DNA of 64,000 nucleotides from AP-15 sp963795485. GTDB lineage: Bacteria; Pseudomonadota; Alphaproteobacteria; ATCC43930; CGMCC-115725. Under the pieces are notes generated by a model. It had not been told where the DNA came from and did not search any database. It worked only from the letters and a program-made list of their open reading frames with translations. How positions within the stretch are numbered: position 1 is the stretch's first letter; the number at the start of each line of letters is the position of its first letter. The translations under genes were made by a program, and so were the position numbers. The stretch covers positions 124,001 through 188,000 of the forward strand of contig CAWCIL010000039.1 of the NCBI GenBank assembly GCA_963795485.1, given 5' to 3'. Shown here in pieces: positions 37,788-48,935 of the stretch.

Positions 37788-38477
37788 ATGTCCGATTCGC
37801 TGACGGTCGGACCGGAACCCACCGGCCGCATCCCCTTCAGTAAGATGCTGCCCGCCCTCGTCTTTGACGTGGCGGTGCCGATCGTCGTCTTCAACATCCT
37901 GACCCGCTGCGGCGTTGCGACGCTGTGGGCGCTGGCAGCGGGCGGGCTGTCTCCGGTCGTCAACAACATCCGCATCTGGGTCCGAGCTCGCCGAGTCGAG
38001 CCGCTCGGGATCATCGTGATCAGCTTTCTGGCGATCGGCACCGCGGTCTCGCTGATCACCCACAGCGTGTTCATCGGGCTGGTCAAGGCGTCCTTCCTGA
38101 CCGCGACGTTCGGCTTGATCTGCCTCGGCTCGCTCTTTGCCGAGCGGCCGCTGATGTTCTACGTCACCCGCCAGTTCGTCGCCGGCGATGACCCGGTGCG
38201 GCTCGCATGGTGGGACGGCCTATGGCAATTTCGACGTTTTCGTGATGCGCAACGCCTCGTGACCACGGTCTGGGGCGTCGCCTACCTGGTCGAAGCGGTG
38301 CTCCGCGTCGGCTTCGCGCTGACCTTGTCGCCGGCGCAGGTGGTGGTGGTCTCGCCGGTAATGGGGTTCGGGGCGATGGTTGCGCTGATCACCTGGACGC
38401 GGCGCACCCTGCTGGCGGTCCGCGAACGGCGGCTGAGCGAGTTGCGGCAGAGCCCGCCGGCCGAACCGGCGGCCTGA
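37788..38477 (+). CDS. VC0807-family membrane protein
   Basis: A 229-residue membrane protein with about six helices, of a conserved family of unknown function. The N-terminus LPALVFDVAVPIVVFNILTR and GVATLWALAAGGLSPVVNNI, then ICLGSLFAERPLMFYVTRQF, match my memory of VC0807-type proteins. A spacer of 103 bases separates it from the transporter upstream, containing a more AT-rich patch (37715-37745) that may hold a promoter. Function unknown. Confidence 0.7.
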   Translation: MSDSLTVGPEPTGRIPFSKMLPALVFDVAVPIVVFNILTRCGVATLWALAAGGLSPVVNNIRIWVRARRVEPLGIIVISFLAIGTAVSLITHSVFIGLVKASFLTATFGLICLGSLFAERPLMFYVTRQFVAGDDPVRLAWWDGLWQFRRFRDAQRLVTTVWGVAYLVEAVLRVGFALTLSPAQVVVVSPVMGFGAMVALITWTRRTLLAVRERRLSELRQSPPAEPAA

Positions 38478-38566
38478 AACGAAACAGCGCGTTTCGGCGA
38501 GCTGCGCATAGGAATGGCACGCGGGTTGCGTGTCCGTGACGATCGCAAGCGAGCCGGGAGCAGCCG

Positions 38567-39013
38567 ATGACCCGTGACCAACTGACCCAGAAGATCCTCG
38601 CCGTCAAGCGCGCGAGAAGCTTGACCTGGCGGGCGATCGCCACCGAGATCGGCGGCGGCTCGGCCGTCTATCTGACGGCGGCGTTGATCGGCCAGATGAA
38701 ATTGCGGCCGGAGCAGGCCGCGCGCGCGGCCAAGTTGCTCGATCTCGACGCGGACGAGCAGCGCCTGCTGCAGGAGATCCCGTACCGCGGCTCATTGGCG
38801 GGTGCAGTGCCGACCGACCCGCTGATCTACCGGTTTTACGAGCTGGTGCAGGTCTACGGCACGACCTGGAAGGAACTGATCCAGGAGGAGTTCGGCGACG
38901 GCATCATGAGCGCGATCGATTTCGACATGGCGATCGAGCGCCAGCCCGACTCGAAAGGCGACCGAGTCAAGCTGACCCTGAGCGGCAAGTTCCTGCCGTA
39001 CAAGGAGTATTGA
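38567..39013 (+). CDS. cynS: Cyanate hydratase (cyanase)
   Basis: A 148-residue cyanase. It converts cyanate and bicarbonate to ammonia and carbon dioxide, as a homodecamer. The catalytic trio seen in E. coli (Arg96, Glu99, Ser122) is present with the same spacing: IYRFYEL provides Arg and Glu, and GIMSAIDF the Ser 26 residues after the Arg. The N-terminal helical DNA-binding-like domain (residues 1-80) precedes. No cyanate transporter or carbonic anhydrase gene (cynX, cynT) is nearby, so it is a solitary cyanase. Confidence 0.97.
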   Translation: MTRDQLTQKILAVKRARSLTWRAIATEIGGGSAVYLTAALIGQMKLRPEQAARAAKLLDLDADEQRLLQEIPYRGSLAGAVPTDPLIYRFYELVQVYGTTWKELIQEEFGDGIMSAIDFDMAIERQPDSKGDRVKLTLSGKFLPYKEY

Positions 39014-39040
39014 CTCGGCTCCACCGACCGCCGGCCGGGG

Positions 39041-39640
39041 TCAGTGGATTCGGTCGAGGGCGAGGTTGAGCTCCAGGACGTTGACCCGTTTCTCGCCGAG
39101 GATGCCGAGAACGCGGTCATGGGTCTCTTCGCCGACCAGCGCGCGCAGCGCTGCGGGGTCGAGATGGCGCGCCTTGGCGACGCGCGGCACCTGGAACAGG
39201 GCGGCGGCCGGGGTGATGTCGGGGTCGAGACCGCTCGCCGAAGTGGTCACCAGATCGACCGGGATCGGCGTTCCGGGGTTGTCCTTCGCGAGCTTGGCGG
39301 CATCGCCCTTGACCCGCTCGACCAATGCCTTGTTGGTCGGCCCGAGGTTTGAGCCCCCAGAATTGTCGGCGGCATAAGGGACCGAAATCGTCTTCGACGG
39401 GTCCTTAGGGTCGGGCTCGGTCGTGGCCGACGGGCGGCCGTGGAAATATTTGTCGGCAGCGAAGTTCTGGCCGATCAGGGTCGAGCCGACCACCTTGCCG
39501 TTCCGTTCGATTAGGCTGCCATTGGCCTGGCGCGGAAAGATCAGTTGCGCGAGCCCGGTCATGCCGAGCGGATAGACGAGGCCGGTGATCGCGGTCATGA
39601 CGACGATCATCATGATCGCGGGACGGATTTGCCGCAGCAT
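39041..39640 (-). CDS. kdpC: Potassium-transporting ATPase subunit KdpC
   Basis: A 199-residue periplasmic subunit with one N-terminal membrane anchor (RPAIMMIVVMTAITGLVYPL). Conserved blocks are FPRQANGSLIERNGKVVGS, IGQNFAADKYFHGRPSAT, SGGSNLGPTNKALVERV and VTTSASGLDPDITPAAALFQ. KdpC stabilises ATP and potassium binding in the KdpFABC pump. The start MLRQIRPAI at 39640 is chosen over a longer frame that reads through a repeat. It is the last gene of the kdp operon; no kdpDE sensor genes follow in the window. Confidence 0.95.
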   Translation of the reverse strand: MLRQIRPAIMMIVVMTAITGLVYPLGMTGLAQLIFPRQANGSLIERNGKVVGSTLIGQNFAADKYFHGRPSATTEPDPKDPSKTISVPYAADNSGGSNLGPTNKALVERVKGDAAKLAKDNPGTPIPVDLVTTSASGLDPDITPAAALFQVPRVAKARHLDPAALRALVGEETHDRVLGILGEKRVNVLELNLALDRIH

Positions 39641-39670
39641 CAGAGGGTCCTCGGCGATAGCTTCAGGTCG

Positions 39671-39770
39671 CGTCGTTCCCGCGCAAGCGGGAATCCAGGG
39701 TAAGCGACGTGCGCCCCCCCTGTTCAAGCCAGGGGAGGGCTCTGGGCCCCCGCTTTCGCGGGGGTGACGA
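39671..39770. repeat. Palindromic repeat inside the kdp operon
   Basis: GTCGTTCCCGCGCAAGCGGGAATCCAGGG (39672-39700) and CTGGGCCCCCGCTTTCGCGG then GGGTGACGA (39742-39770) flank about 40 bases and pair as an imperfect inverted repeat. It lies in the 160-base gap between kdpB and kdpC. This family is common in alphaproteobacteria. On the transcribed (minus) strand each arm forms its own hairpin; this could lower expression of kdpC relative to kdpB. Confidence 0.75.
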
Positions 39771-39800
39771 TCAAAAAAGGCTTGTTCACCAGTTGCCAGC

Positions 39801-41973
<2,173 letters not shown>

Positions 41974-42001
41974 CGTGACAATCCTCGGGGATTCAGCTTG
42001 C

Positions 42002-43738
42002 TCATGGGCCGGTGTAGAGCTTGCCCTGGTTCATCGCGACCTGCTCGGTGACCGGCCCGAGCGCCACCGCCGGGAAATAAGTCAGGCCGCCGATGATCAG
42101 GATGACGCCGACCAACAGCCCGACGAACAATGGACGGTTGGTCGGAAAGGTCCCGGCCGAAGGCGCCAAGAGCTTCTTCTGCGCCAACGACCCGGCGACG
42201 GCCAATAGCGGGATCACAAAGATGAAGCGGCCGATCAGCATCGCCGCGGCGATCGTCGTATTGTAGAACAAGGTATTGGCCGACAGCCCGGCAAAGGCGC
42301 TGCCGTTGTTGCCGGTGCCCTCGGTATAGGCATAGAGGATCTCGCTGAAACCGTGCGGCCCGGCATTGGCGATGCCAGCGAGCCCGGCCGGCAGCACGAC
42401 CGCGAGCGCGGTCCAGCCGAGGATCGACAATGGCAGGCTCAAGAGCGCCAGGATGGTCATCTTGACCTCCTTCGCCTCGAGCTTCTTGCCGAGATATTCG
42501 GGGGTGCGCCCGACCATCAGCCCGGCGACGAACATTGCGACGATGGCGAAGGCGAGGATGCCGTAGAGCCCGGAACCGACGCCGCCGAAGATCACCTCGC
42601 CCAGCTGCATGTTGACGAGCGGCACCATTCCGCCGATCGGCAGGAAGCTGTCGTGCATCGAATTGACGGCCCCGCATGAGGTGTCGGTCGTCACCGTGGC
42701 CCACAACGCCGAGAGCGCCGGCCCGAAACGCACCTCCTTGCCTTCCATGTTGCCGCCGGTCTGCATCGCACTGGGCGCCGAATTGACGTCGTACGCGGCA
42801 AAGGCGGGATTGCCGTGGGCTTCCGAATTATAGGCGACCGCCACGCCGGCGAGAAACAGCAGCCCCATTGCGGCGAAGATCGCCCAGCCCTGGCGCTCAT
42901 CCTTGACCATCCGGCCGAGTACGTTGGTGAGCGCCGCCCCGATCGCAAAAATCGCGACGAGCTCGATAAGATTGGTGATTGCGTTCGGGTTCTCGAACGG
43001 ATGCGACGAGTTGGCGTTAAAGAACCCGCCGCCATTGGTGCCGAGCTCCTTGATGATCTCCTGCGAGGCGACCGGGCCTTGCGCGATGAGCTGCCTGGCA
43101 CCTTCGAGGGTCGTCGCGTCGACATAGGCGCCGAGGTTCTGCGGTACGCCCTGCCAGCACAGCACCAGCGCCCCGACGACCGAGATCGGTATCAGAATGT
43201 AAAGAGTGCATCGGGTCAGATCGACCCAGAAATTGCCGATCGTCTTGGCCTCGCGGCGGACGAAGCCGCGGATCAGCGCCAATGCCAATGCGATGCCGGT
43301 CGCCGCCGACACGAAATTGTGCACGGTCAATCCGGCCATCTGCACCAAATAGCCCATAGTGGTTTCGCCGCCATAGGCCTGCCAGTTGGTGTTGGTGACA
43401 AAGCTGACCGAGGTGTTCATCGCGAGATCGGGCACAACCCCGGTCTGCCCCTGCGGGTTGAAAGGCAGATACCATTGCAGCCGCTGCAGCGCGTAGAGCG
43501 AGACAAAACCGACGATGCTGAACAGCAGTATCGCGACGGCATAGGTCAGCCAGTGCTGCTCCTCCTTCTCGTCGACGCCGCAGCACCAATAGACAGCGCC
43601 CTCGACCGGCCGCAGCACTGGGCTCAAGAACGTTCGTTCGCCGGCGAAAACGCGGGTCATGTAGCCGCCGAGCGGCCGCGTGATGGCGATGACGATGGCA
43701 CTGAACAGGGTGATCTGCGCCCATCCGTCGGCGGTCAT
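42002..43738 (-). CDS. kdpA: Potassium-transporting ATPase subunit KdpA
   Basis: A 578-residue, ten-helix potassium-binding subunit resembling a potassium channel. Selectivity-filter-type loops are MNTSVSFVTNTNWQAYGGET, GTNGGGFFNANSSHPFENP, STTTDTSCGAVN-like TTDTSCGAVNSMHD, and GTGNNGSAFAGLSAN. It takes potassium through the membrane and passes it to KdpB. The gene is intact. Its upstream neighbours are kdpF (10 bases away) and a tiny membrane-protein gene, and kdpB lies 28 bases downstream. Confidence 0.97.
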   Translation of the reverse strand: MTADGWAQITLFSAIVIAITRPLGGYMTRVFAGERTFLSPVLRPVEGAVYWCCGVDEKEEQHWLTYAVAILLFSIVGFVSLYALQRLQWYLPFNPQGQTGVVPDLAMNTSVSFVTNTNWQAYGGETTMGYLVQMAGLTVHNFVSAATGIALALALIRGFVRREAKTIGNFWVDLTRCTLYILIPISVVGALVLCWQGVPQNLGAYVDATTLEGARQLIAQGPVASQEIIKELGTNGGGFFNANSSHPFENPNAITNLIELVAIFAIGAALTNVLGRMVKDERQGWAIFAAMGLLFLAGVAVAYNSEAHGNPAFAAYDVNSAPSAMQTGGNMEGKEVRFGPALSALWATVTTDTSCGAVNSMHDSFLPIGGMVPLVNMQLGEVIFGGVGSGLYGILAFAIVAMFVAGLMVGRTPEYLGKKLEAKEVKMTILALLSLPLSILGWTALAVVLPAGLAGIANAGPHGFSEILYAYTEGTGNNGSAFAGLSANTLFYNTTIAAAMLIGRFIFVIPLLAVAGSLAQKKLLAPSAGTFPTNRPLFVGLLVGVILIIGGLTYFPAVALGPVTEQVAMNQGKLYTGP

Positions 43739-43748
43739 CCGATTTCTC

Positions 43749-43838
43749 CTAGAACCGCTCGGGGTTGATCAGCGCATAGACGAGATAGACCGTGATCGCC
43801 ACGGTCACGATCGCCCCCAAAATGTAGTCGAGCAGCAC
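43749..43838 (-). CDS. kdpF: Potassium-transporting ATPase subunit KdpF
   Basis: A 29-residue single-helix protein from GTG 43838: LLDYILGAIVTVAITVYLVY then ALINPERF. The LINPE(R/K)F end is diagnostic of KdpF, the small stabilising subunit of the Kdp complex. The stop is ten bases before kdpA. It was found by reading the gap upstream of kdpA on the minus strand. Confidence 0.93.
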   Translation of the reverse strand: MLLDYILGAIVTVAITVYLVYALINPERF

Positions 43839-43845
43839 GGTCTTC

Positions 43846-43929
43846 TCACATTCTCTCGCAGGCGAGCACATAGAGGATCGCAGCGACGAAAAAGCCGACG
43901 CCGTAGGCGATCATCAGGAAATCGAGCAT
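43846..43929 (-). CDS. Tiny membrane protein at the head of the kdp operon
   Basis: A 27-residue protein from ATG 43929: MLDFLMIAYGVGFFVAAILY then VLACERM. It is one transmembrane helix with a short polar tail. Similar very short ORFs sit just before kdpF in other proteobacteria and are usually left unannotated. The gene ends seven bases before kdpF. It may be an extra regulatory or stabilising subunit of the pump; function is unknown. Confidence 0.7.
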   Translation of the reverse strand: MLDFLMIAYGVGFFVAAILYVLACERM

Positions 43930-44255
43930 TGGCGACCATCTTTCAAAACAGCCCAACGTCGTAGCGGCAGCGGGCGGGCGGGGCCATCAGCCGATCGACG
44001 CCGATCAGTTGCACGCTCAACCGTTAAGATTCGAGACGCATCGACTGCTGCCGGCATAATCCGGGCATAAAGATCTCGGCGCCGCCGGCTTTGCGCGCCG
44101 CCGACCGGCACGACGACGGTGCGAGTGCTGTCCAAGCGCGCATCGTTGAGGAAGCAGGCCCTGCAAGGGGCCGCGCGGCGCCGCCCCTCTGTTGCCGGCG
44201 TCGCTCGGGGCGGCCTAGAATGCCCGCCTGTTTCCGGACCGAGAGGCCGCCCGCT
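43930..44255. other. Divergent promoter region between kdp and hydantoinase B
   Basis: This 326-base gap must contain the promoters for the kdp operon (minus) and the hydantoinase gene (plus). I see no strong -35/-10 pair, no operator dyad and no gene. The kdpDE response regulator is not encoded nearby, so its usual target site cannot be recognised with confidence. Confidence 0.4.
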
Positions 44256-45997
44256 ATGCTGTCGAAACCCAATACCGCGCTGTCGCAGATCCACTTGCAG
44301 ATCATGTGGAGCCGGCTGATCGCGGTGGTCGAGGAGCAGGCGCAGACCCTGGTGCGCACCGCGTTCTCGACCACGGTGCGCGAGGCTGGAGATCTATCGG
44401 CCGGCGTCTTCGACCGCGACGGCAACATGCTGGCGCAGGCGGTGACCGGCACCCCGGGCCACGTCAATTCGATGGCGGCGGCGGTCAAGCATTTTCTCGA
44501 TGCCTTTCCGCTGAAGACGATGCGGCCCGGCGACCACTACATCACCAACGACCCATGGCTGACCTGCGGCCATCTGCATGATCTGACCGTCGTCAGTCCG
44601 ACGTTTCTGAATGGCGAGCCGGTGGGCCTGTTCGCCAGCACGGTTCATGTGGTCGATATCGGCGGGCTCGGCATGGGGCCGGACGGGCGCCAGGTGTTCG
44701 AGGAGGGGCTGTCGATCCCGCTGATGGCCTTGGCCCGCGAAGGCCGGATGAACGAGGATCTGTTGCGCGTGATCCGCGCCAATGTGCGTGAGCCGTTGCA
44801 GGTCGAGGGCGACGTGTACGCATTGGCCGCGTGCAACGACGAAGGCAGCCGGCGGCTGATCGAGATGATGGAAGAGTTCGGCATCGCCAATCTCGACCGA
44901 TTGGGCGAGCACGTCATCGAGACCTCGCGGGAGGCGACGATCGAAGCGATCGGCAAGCTCACGCCCGGCCGCTACAAAAACAGCCTGACGATGGACGGCT
45001 ATGACCGGCCGCTGACCCTCAAGGCTGAGATGACGATCGGCGAAGGCGGCATCCATGTCGATTATGCCGGGACCTCACCGGCCAGCGCCTTCGGCATCAA
45101 CGTCGTCTTGAACTACACGACCGCCTATACCGCGTTTGGCGTCAAATGCCTGGTGGCGCCCGAGGTGCCGAACAATGCCGGCTCCTTGGCCCCGATCACG
45201 GTCGCGGCACCCGAGGGCTGCCTGTTGAACGCCAAGCGGCCGCGCGCGGTCGCGGCCCGGCATACGGTCGGCCATATGCTGCCCGATGTCGTCTTCGGCT
45301 GTCTGCATCAGGTCATCGCGGACGGGGTTCCGGCCGAGGGTGCTTCGTCCTTATGGATCCCGCAGATCTACGGCGGCGCCGACGTGCTCGACGAACTGGG
45401 TGCCGAGGAGGGGAAAGCGCCGCCCGACATCAAACCGTTCAGCACCGCGATCTTTCATTGCGGCGGCGCCGGTGCGCGGCCCGGCAAGGACGGGCTCGAC
45501 GTGACCGCCTTTCCGTCGGGCGTGCGCACGATCCCGATCGAAGCGACCGAGGCGGTGGCGCCGGTCCTGTTCCGCCGCCGCGAGTTCCGCGAAGGCTCGG
45601 GCGGCGCCGGGCGATATCGCGGCGGGCTCGGCCAGATCATCGAACTGGGTGGTGCGGAGGGCACGCCGATCGCGATGCTGTGCAATTTCGAGCGCGTCGG
45701 TAACCCGGCACGCGGCCGCGACGGCGGCGGGGAAGGGGCGCCCGGCCGGGTGACGCTCGTTTCCGGCAAGCCAATCGGCCCGAAAGGCCGGCAGAGTGTG
45801 CCGGGCGGCGACTTTATCCGCCTCGAACTGCCGGGCGGCGGCGGCTTTGGCGATCCCGCAGCGCGCGACCCCGAACAGGTGGCGCTCGACGTCGCCGACG
45901 GGCTGATCTCGCCCGAAACCGCGCTCAAGGACTACCGCGTTGCCCTCAACGCCGACGGCGGCTCGACCGGGCCGCGACCAAGACGCTGCGCGGGTAG
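44256..45997 (+). CDS. Hydantoinase B/oxoprolinase-family protein, frame break near the end
   Basis: A protein of about 580 residues of the HyuB family, the second subunit of ATP-dependent N-methylhydantoinase/5-oxoprolinase/acetone carboxylase-type enzymes. Visible blocks are VVEEQAQTLVRTAFSTTVRE, AGVFDRDGNMLAQAVTGTPG, ITNDPWLTCGHLHDLTVVSP, GGAGRYRGGLGQIIELGG and LPGGGGFGDPAARDPE. Near 45961 the frame slips by one missing base; correcting it gives DRAATKTLRG and a TAG at 45995. Uncorrected, the frame runs on to 46154. No HyuA partner gene is adjacent, which is unusual. Confidence 0.85.
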
Positions 45998-46519
45998 CGT
46001 CCTAACTTGGGCGTCGGGCAATGCCCTCATAGCGGGCTTTAATACCTATAAGTCTGTTCTGAAAGGAGCCGTTGAAGAGAAACAAGACGACGGTCATACG
46101 TTATCATCAATGAGCGTCGAGTGTAGAATCCAAGGTCGCGACGAAGACCTGTAAGTCGCTAACGCCCGTGGTGAACGAGCCGGGATCGGTACCGAACGGA
46201 TGCGAGCCGTCGGCCGGTAGCAGTTGCCAACGGCTCCGTCTACCCTCGTGAACAGCAGGCTTGTCGAGTGGTCCACAGCCGTCCCATCGGGTGGGAGTTC
46301 TGATCGGCCGAGACGTTGCGTTTGCAGCCGACGCGACGGTCGTGCCGCCCGCCTCGCCATGTACTTGGCGCAGCTCGCGCGAGTGCGAGCTGGTAGCTTC
46401 CAGTTCCCATCGGTTCTCGCATGCGGTTCTGCCGGTGCTCGCATGGATTCCGCAGGTGGAATGCATCCGATTGCGAGCCGTTGCTTTGCCACGACCCGGG
46501 CCTCGTCCTGGCTCCAGAT
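45998..46519. other. Degraded region without a clear gene
   Basis: This part of the 45998-47199 gap has lower GC than the flanks. A minus-strand reading from 46466 to 46107 (119 residues, ending SDLQVFVATLDSTLDAH) looks faintly coding but matches nothing I know. I treat the stretch as decayed mobile DNA. Confidence 0.4.
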
Positions 46520-47062
46520 CTCAAACCGTTGCGCCTCAGGATGAGTAGCGGCAATCTCGTTCAGGCAAGCAGGAAACACCGTTTTTTGAAGGCTTGATGG
46601 TGCCTTCTCGTCGCTTTGCGGGTGGCGTGGCCGGGTCTTGCGGTGGCTGGTCAGCGACCACAATAGCCGCAGCATCCCGGTCTCGCTGTAGCTGACCGCC
46701 CAGCAGCTCCTCGACATACCGACGCAAATCGACGATCCGCAACGCCTGACATGATGCTTCGCCGGATCGGGACGGCCAGGACAATCGCTTTCAGGCTGGC
46801 GATCGCCATCGCTCAGCTTGGGCAAGCGCCCGGCTTCGGTCGGTCGCACAGCCCGGCAAGCCCTTCGGCGTTGTAGCGGTGCATCCAGTCGCGCAAGGTC
46901 TGCGATCCATCCCGCCAACCGCGCCGCACTCGCGCCGGTCCATCCCGTCGAGCGCGTTGGCAATCGCGATGGCCGGGCGCTGACCCGGCCGTCACGTTCC
47001 CGCCCGGGCCTGCCGCGCAATTCCTCCGAACTGATGTCGTCCCGGATCACCGGAGCAGACAT
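46520..47062 (-). pseudogene. IS630-family transposase, broken
   Basis: From ATG 47062 the product starts MSAPVIRDDISSEELRGRPG as in a common IS630-type transposase. After the first frame break, a second frame reads SQTLRDWMHRYNAEGLAGLC then DRPKPGACPS (the helix-turn-helix domain), and a third continues with VSYSETGMLRLLWSL, HRKTRPRHPQSDEKA and LNEIAATHPEAQRFEIWSQDE, which includes the first acidic residues of the DDE core. The rest of the catalytic domain is missing or unrecognisable. At least three frame breaks make it a true remnant. No terminal inverted repeats were identified. Confidence 0.8.
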
Positions 47063-47199
47063 TGCAGTTCCCACGTCCCCAAACGGCAACATCTGCTACT
47101 CGCCACCAGCCACCGAGGCAAATCCTTTGGAAGTCGCATCAATCAGGTGGGTATAAGCCCAGCTCTCGCCACGCGTAACTCTCATATCCAGGCTAGCGT

Positions 47200-47282
47200 T
47201 CAGACGCATTCCGATGATCCACTGAGGCCGCGGGATTCGTCCCGCCACCATGATAAGGCATTCGTATTGAGCAACAGCTCAC
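47200..47282 (-). pseudogene. Truncated PIN-domain (VapC-type) toxin
   Basis: Downstream of the antitoxin, one frame reads ELLLNTNALSWWRDESRGLS and stops after GSSECV at 47200. This is only the first 27 residues of a PIN toxin. The usual catalytic Asp (LLLDTNAL) is Asn here, and one base is missing between the GTG at 47282 and the first codon. The rest was lost, presumably in the same event that left the IS630 remnant. Confidence 0.6.
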
Positions 47283-47518
47283 AAGGGCTGCTCGAACAGC
47301 TCGGTGATTTCCTCGTCGGTGAATTCGGAATCGGGTCCGATCCAGATCTTGCCCTTGTATTGACCCGGTACGCGCGGCTTGCGTTCCTTTGGCACCGGTA
47401 CGAGCTTGACAAGCGGTTCGCCGTTGCGGGCGATTATGACCTCCTCGCCGGCCAGCGCGCGCTCGACCAGGCGCGACAGCGACGATTTCGCCTGATGCAT
47501 ATTGACGATTTCGGCCAC
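47279..47518 (-). CDS. Phd/YefM-type antitoxin (orphan)
   Basis: A 79-residue antitoxin from GTG 47518. EIVNMHQAKSSLSRLVERAL then AGEEVIIARNGEPLVKLVP is the Phd-type DNA-binding domain; the C-terminal KGKIWIGPDSEFTDEEITEL segment is the toxin-binding tail. The gene is complete, while its toxin partner is reduced to a 27-residue stub. An orphan antitoxin may still repress its promoter or neutralise a related toxin, such as the one at 34482-34895. Confidence 0.85.
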   Translation of the reverse strand: MAEIVNMHQAKSSLSRLVERALAGEEVIIARNGEPLVKLVPVPKERKPRVPGQYKGKIWIGPDSEFTDEEITELFEQPL

Positions 47519-47615
47519 GACACCCCACTTGGCTAGATTAGCTAACTTAAAGATTTCACCGCAAAGGCTCCAGCCGTCAAGTGACAGAGTGCCCTCCGCG
47601 GGATAGGTTCGTCTC

Positions 47616-48794
47616 ATGATTTGTCCGTCCGGTCCGGCACCTTATGCGTCGAAGCCGCAGGAGAGCCGCGGGCGGCTCCATCCGGAGGCGGAGCACAGCA
47701 TGCGCTCGCCGTTTCAGCGCGACCGCGACCGGATCATCCATTCGACCGCGTTTCGCCGGCTGACCCACAAGACCCAGGTCTTCGTTTATCACGAGGGCGA
47801 TCATTACCGCACCCGGCTGACCCACAGCCTCGAAGTGGCGCAGGTCGCGCGCACGATCGGCCGCGCCCTCGGCCTCGACGAGGATCTGGCCGAGACCCTG
47901 GCACTAGCCCATGATCTCGGCCACACGCCGTTCGGCCATGCCGGCGAGGAGGCGCTCAACACCGAGATGGCGCGGTTCGGCGGCTTCTCGCATAACGAGC
48001 AGACTCTGCGCATCCTGACCCGGCTCGAACGCCGCTATGCCGAGTTCGACGGGCTGAACCTGACCTGGGAGACGCTCGAGGGCACGGTCAAGCACAACGG
48101 CCCCCTGGTCGGCGCCGATATCGACCGAGGGGTGCCGCCGACCATCGCCGAATACGACCGCCTCCACCCGCTGGCGCTCGACAGCTTTCCCGGCCCCGAA
48201 GCGCAGGTGGCCTCGCTCGCCGATGACATCGCCTATAACAACCACGATATCGACGATGGCCTGCGCGCCGGGCTGTTCACGGTCGCCGATCTCGCCGAGG
48301 TGTCGCTGGTCGGCCCAATTTTCCGCGATGTCGCGGCGCGCTATCCGGGGACCGAGGAGCCGCGCCTGATCCACGAATCGATCCGCCGGGTGATCGACCG
48401 CATGGTCGGCGACCTGATCGCCGAGACGCGCCGGCGCCTGGCCGAAAGCGGGGCGGGATCAGCCGCCGAGGTGCGCGCCCTAAAAGCGCCGGTCGCCGCC
48501 TTTTCCGCCGAAATGCGGCAGAACGACCGGGCGCTCAAGGAATTTCTGTTCGAGCGGATGTATCGCCACTACCGGGTCAACCGGATGAGCTCGAAGGCGC
48601 GCCGCGTCGTCCACGACCTCTTCGCGCTCTATCTAGCCGAGCCCGAATGCCTGCCCGGCGAGTGGCGCGGGCTCGCCGCCGGCCCCGACGATCCGCAGAC
48701 CGCCCGCGTCGCGGCCGACTATCTCGCCGGCATGACCGACCGCTTCGCCCTCGACGAGCACCACCGCCTGTTCGACACCTATGTGCCGACTTGA
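47616..48794 (+). CDS. dgt: Deoxyguanosinetriphosphate triphosphohydrolase-like protein
   Basis: A 392-residue HD-domain enzyme. RDRDRIIHSTAFRRLTHKTQ then VFVYHEGDHYRTRLTHSLEV (first His), AHDLGHTPFGHAGE (the His-Asp pair) and ADDIAYNNHDIDDG (last Asp) form the metal site. It splits dNTPs into nucleosides and tripolyphosphate; members in this branch are often named dGTPase-like. It starts the conserved block dgt-argS-SPOR-nagZ-scpAB. The sequence before MRSPFQRDRDR has a weak start context, but the long form with QESRGRLHPE is usual for the family. Confidence 0.92.
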   Translation: MICPSGPAPYASKPQESRGRLHPEAEHSMRSPFQRDRDRIIHSTAFRRLTHKTQVFVYHEGDHYRTRLTHSLEVAQVARTIGRALGLDEDLAETLALAHDLGHTPFGHAGEEALNTEMARFGGFSHNEQTLRILTRLERRYAEFDGLNLTWETLEGTVKHNGPLVGADIDRGVPPTIAEYDRLHPLALDSFPGPEAQVASLADDIAYNNHDIDDGLRAGLFTVADLAEVSLVGPIFRDVAARYPGTEEPRLIHESIRRVIDRMVGDLIAETRRRLAESGAGSAAEVRALKAPVAAFSAEMRQNDRALKEFLFERMYRHYRVNRMSSKARRVVHDLFALYLAEPECLPGEWRGLAAGPDDPQTARVAADYLAGMTDRFALDEHHRLFDTYVPT

Positions 48795-48833
48795 CGCTCG
48801 TCCGCGGCTAGCTCCTTGCTTTGCGTGTGCGCC

Positions 48834-48928
48834 TCGTCCTGGCTGGGCTCGACCCGTCAATCCACGGGGATGGTGGCGCAGGCCAAGCCGGACACCGTGG
48901 ATGCCCGGAACAAATCCGGCCATGACGA
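48834..48928. repeat. Intergenic palindromic repeat (TCATGGCCGG...CCGGCCATGACG type)
   Basis: The left arm CGTCCTGGCTGGGCTCGACC (48834 on) and TCAATCCACGG pair imperfectly with CCGTGGATGCCCGGAACAAA and TCCGGCCATGACG (48896-48928). The same element in cleaner form lies at 57221-57308. It fills the dgt-argS gap and its right arm ends eight bases before the argS start codon. Confidence 0.7.
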
Positions 48929-48935
48929 AGGAAAG

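Noticed and set aside
43930..44255. A KdpE operator or c-di-AMP riboswitch upstream of kdp
   Set aside because: I looked for a T-rich KdpE site and for riboswitch-like stems and saw no convincing match.
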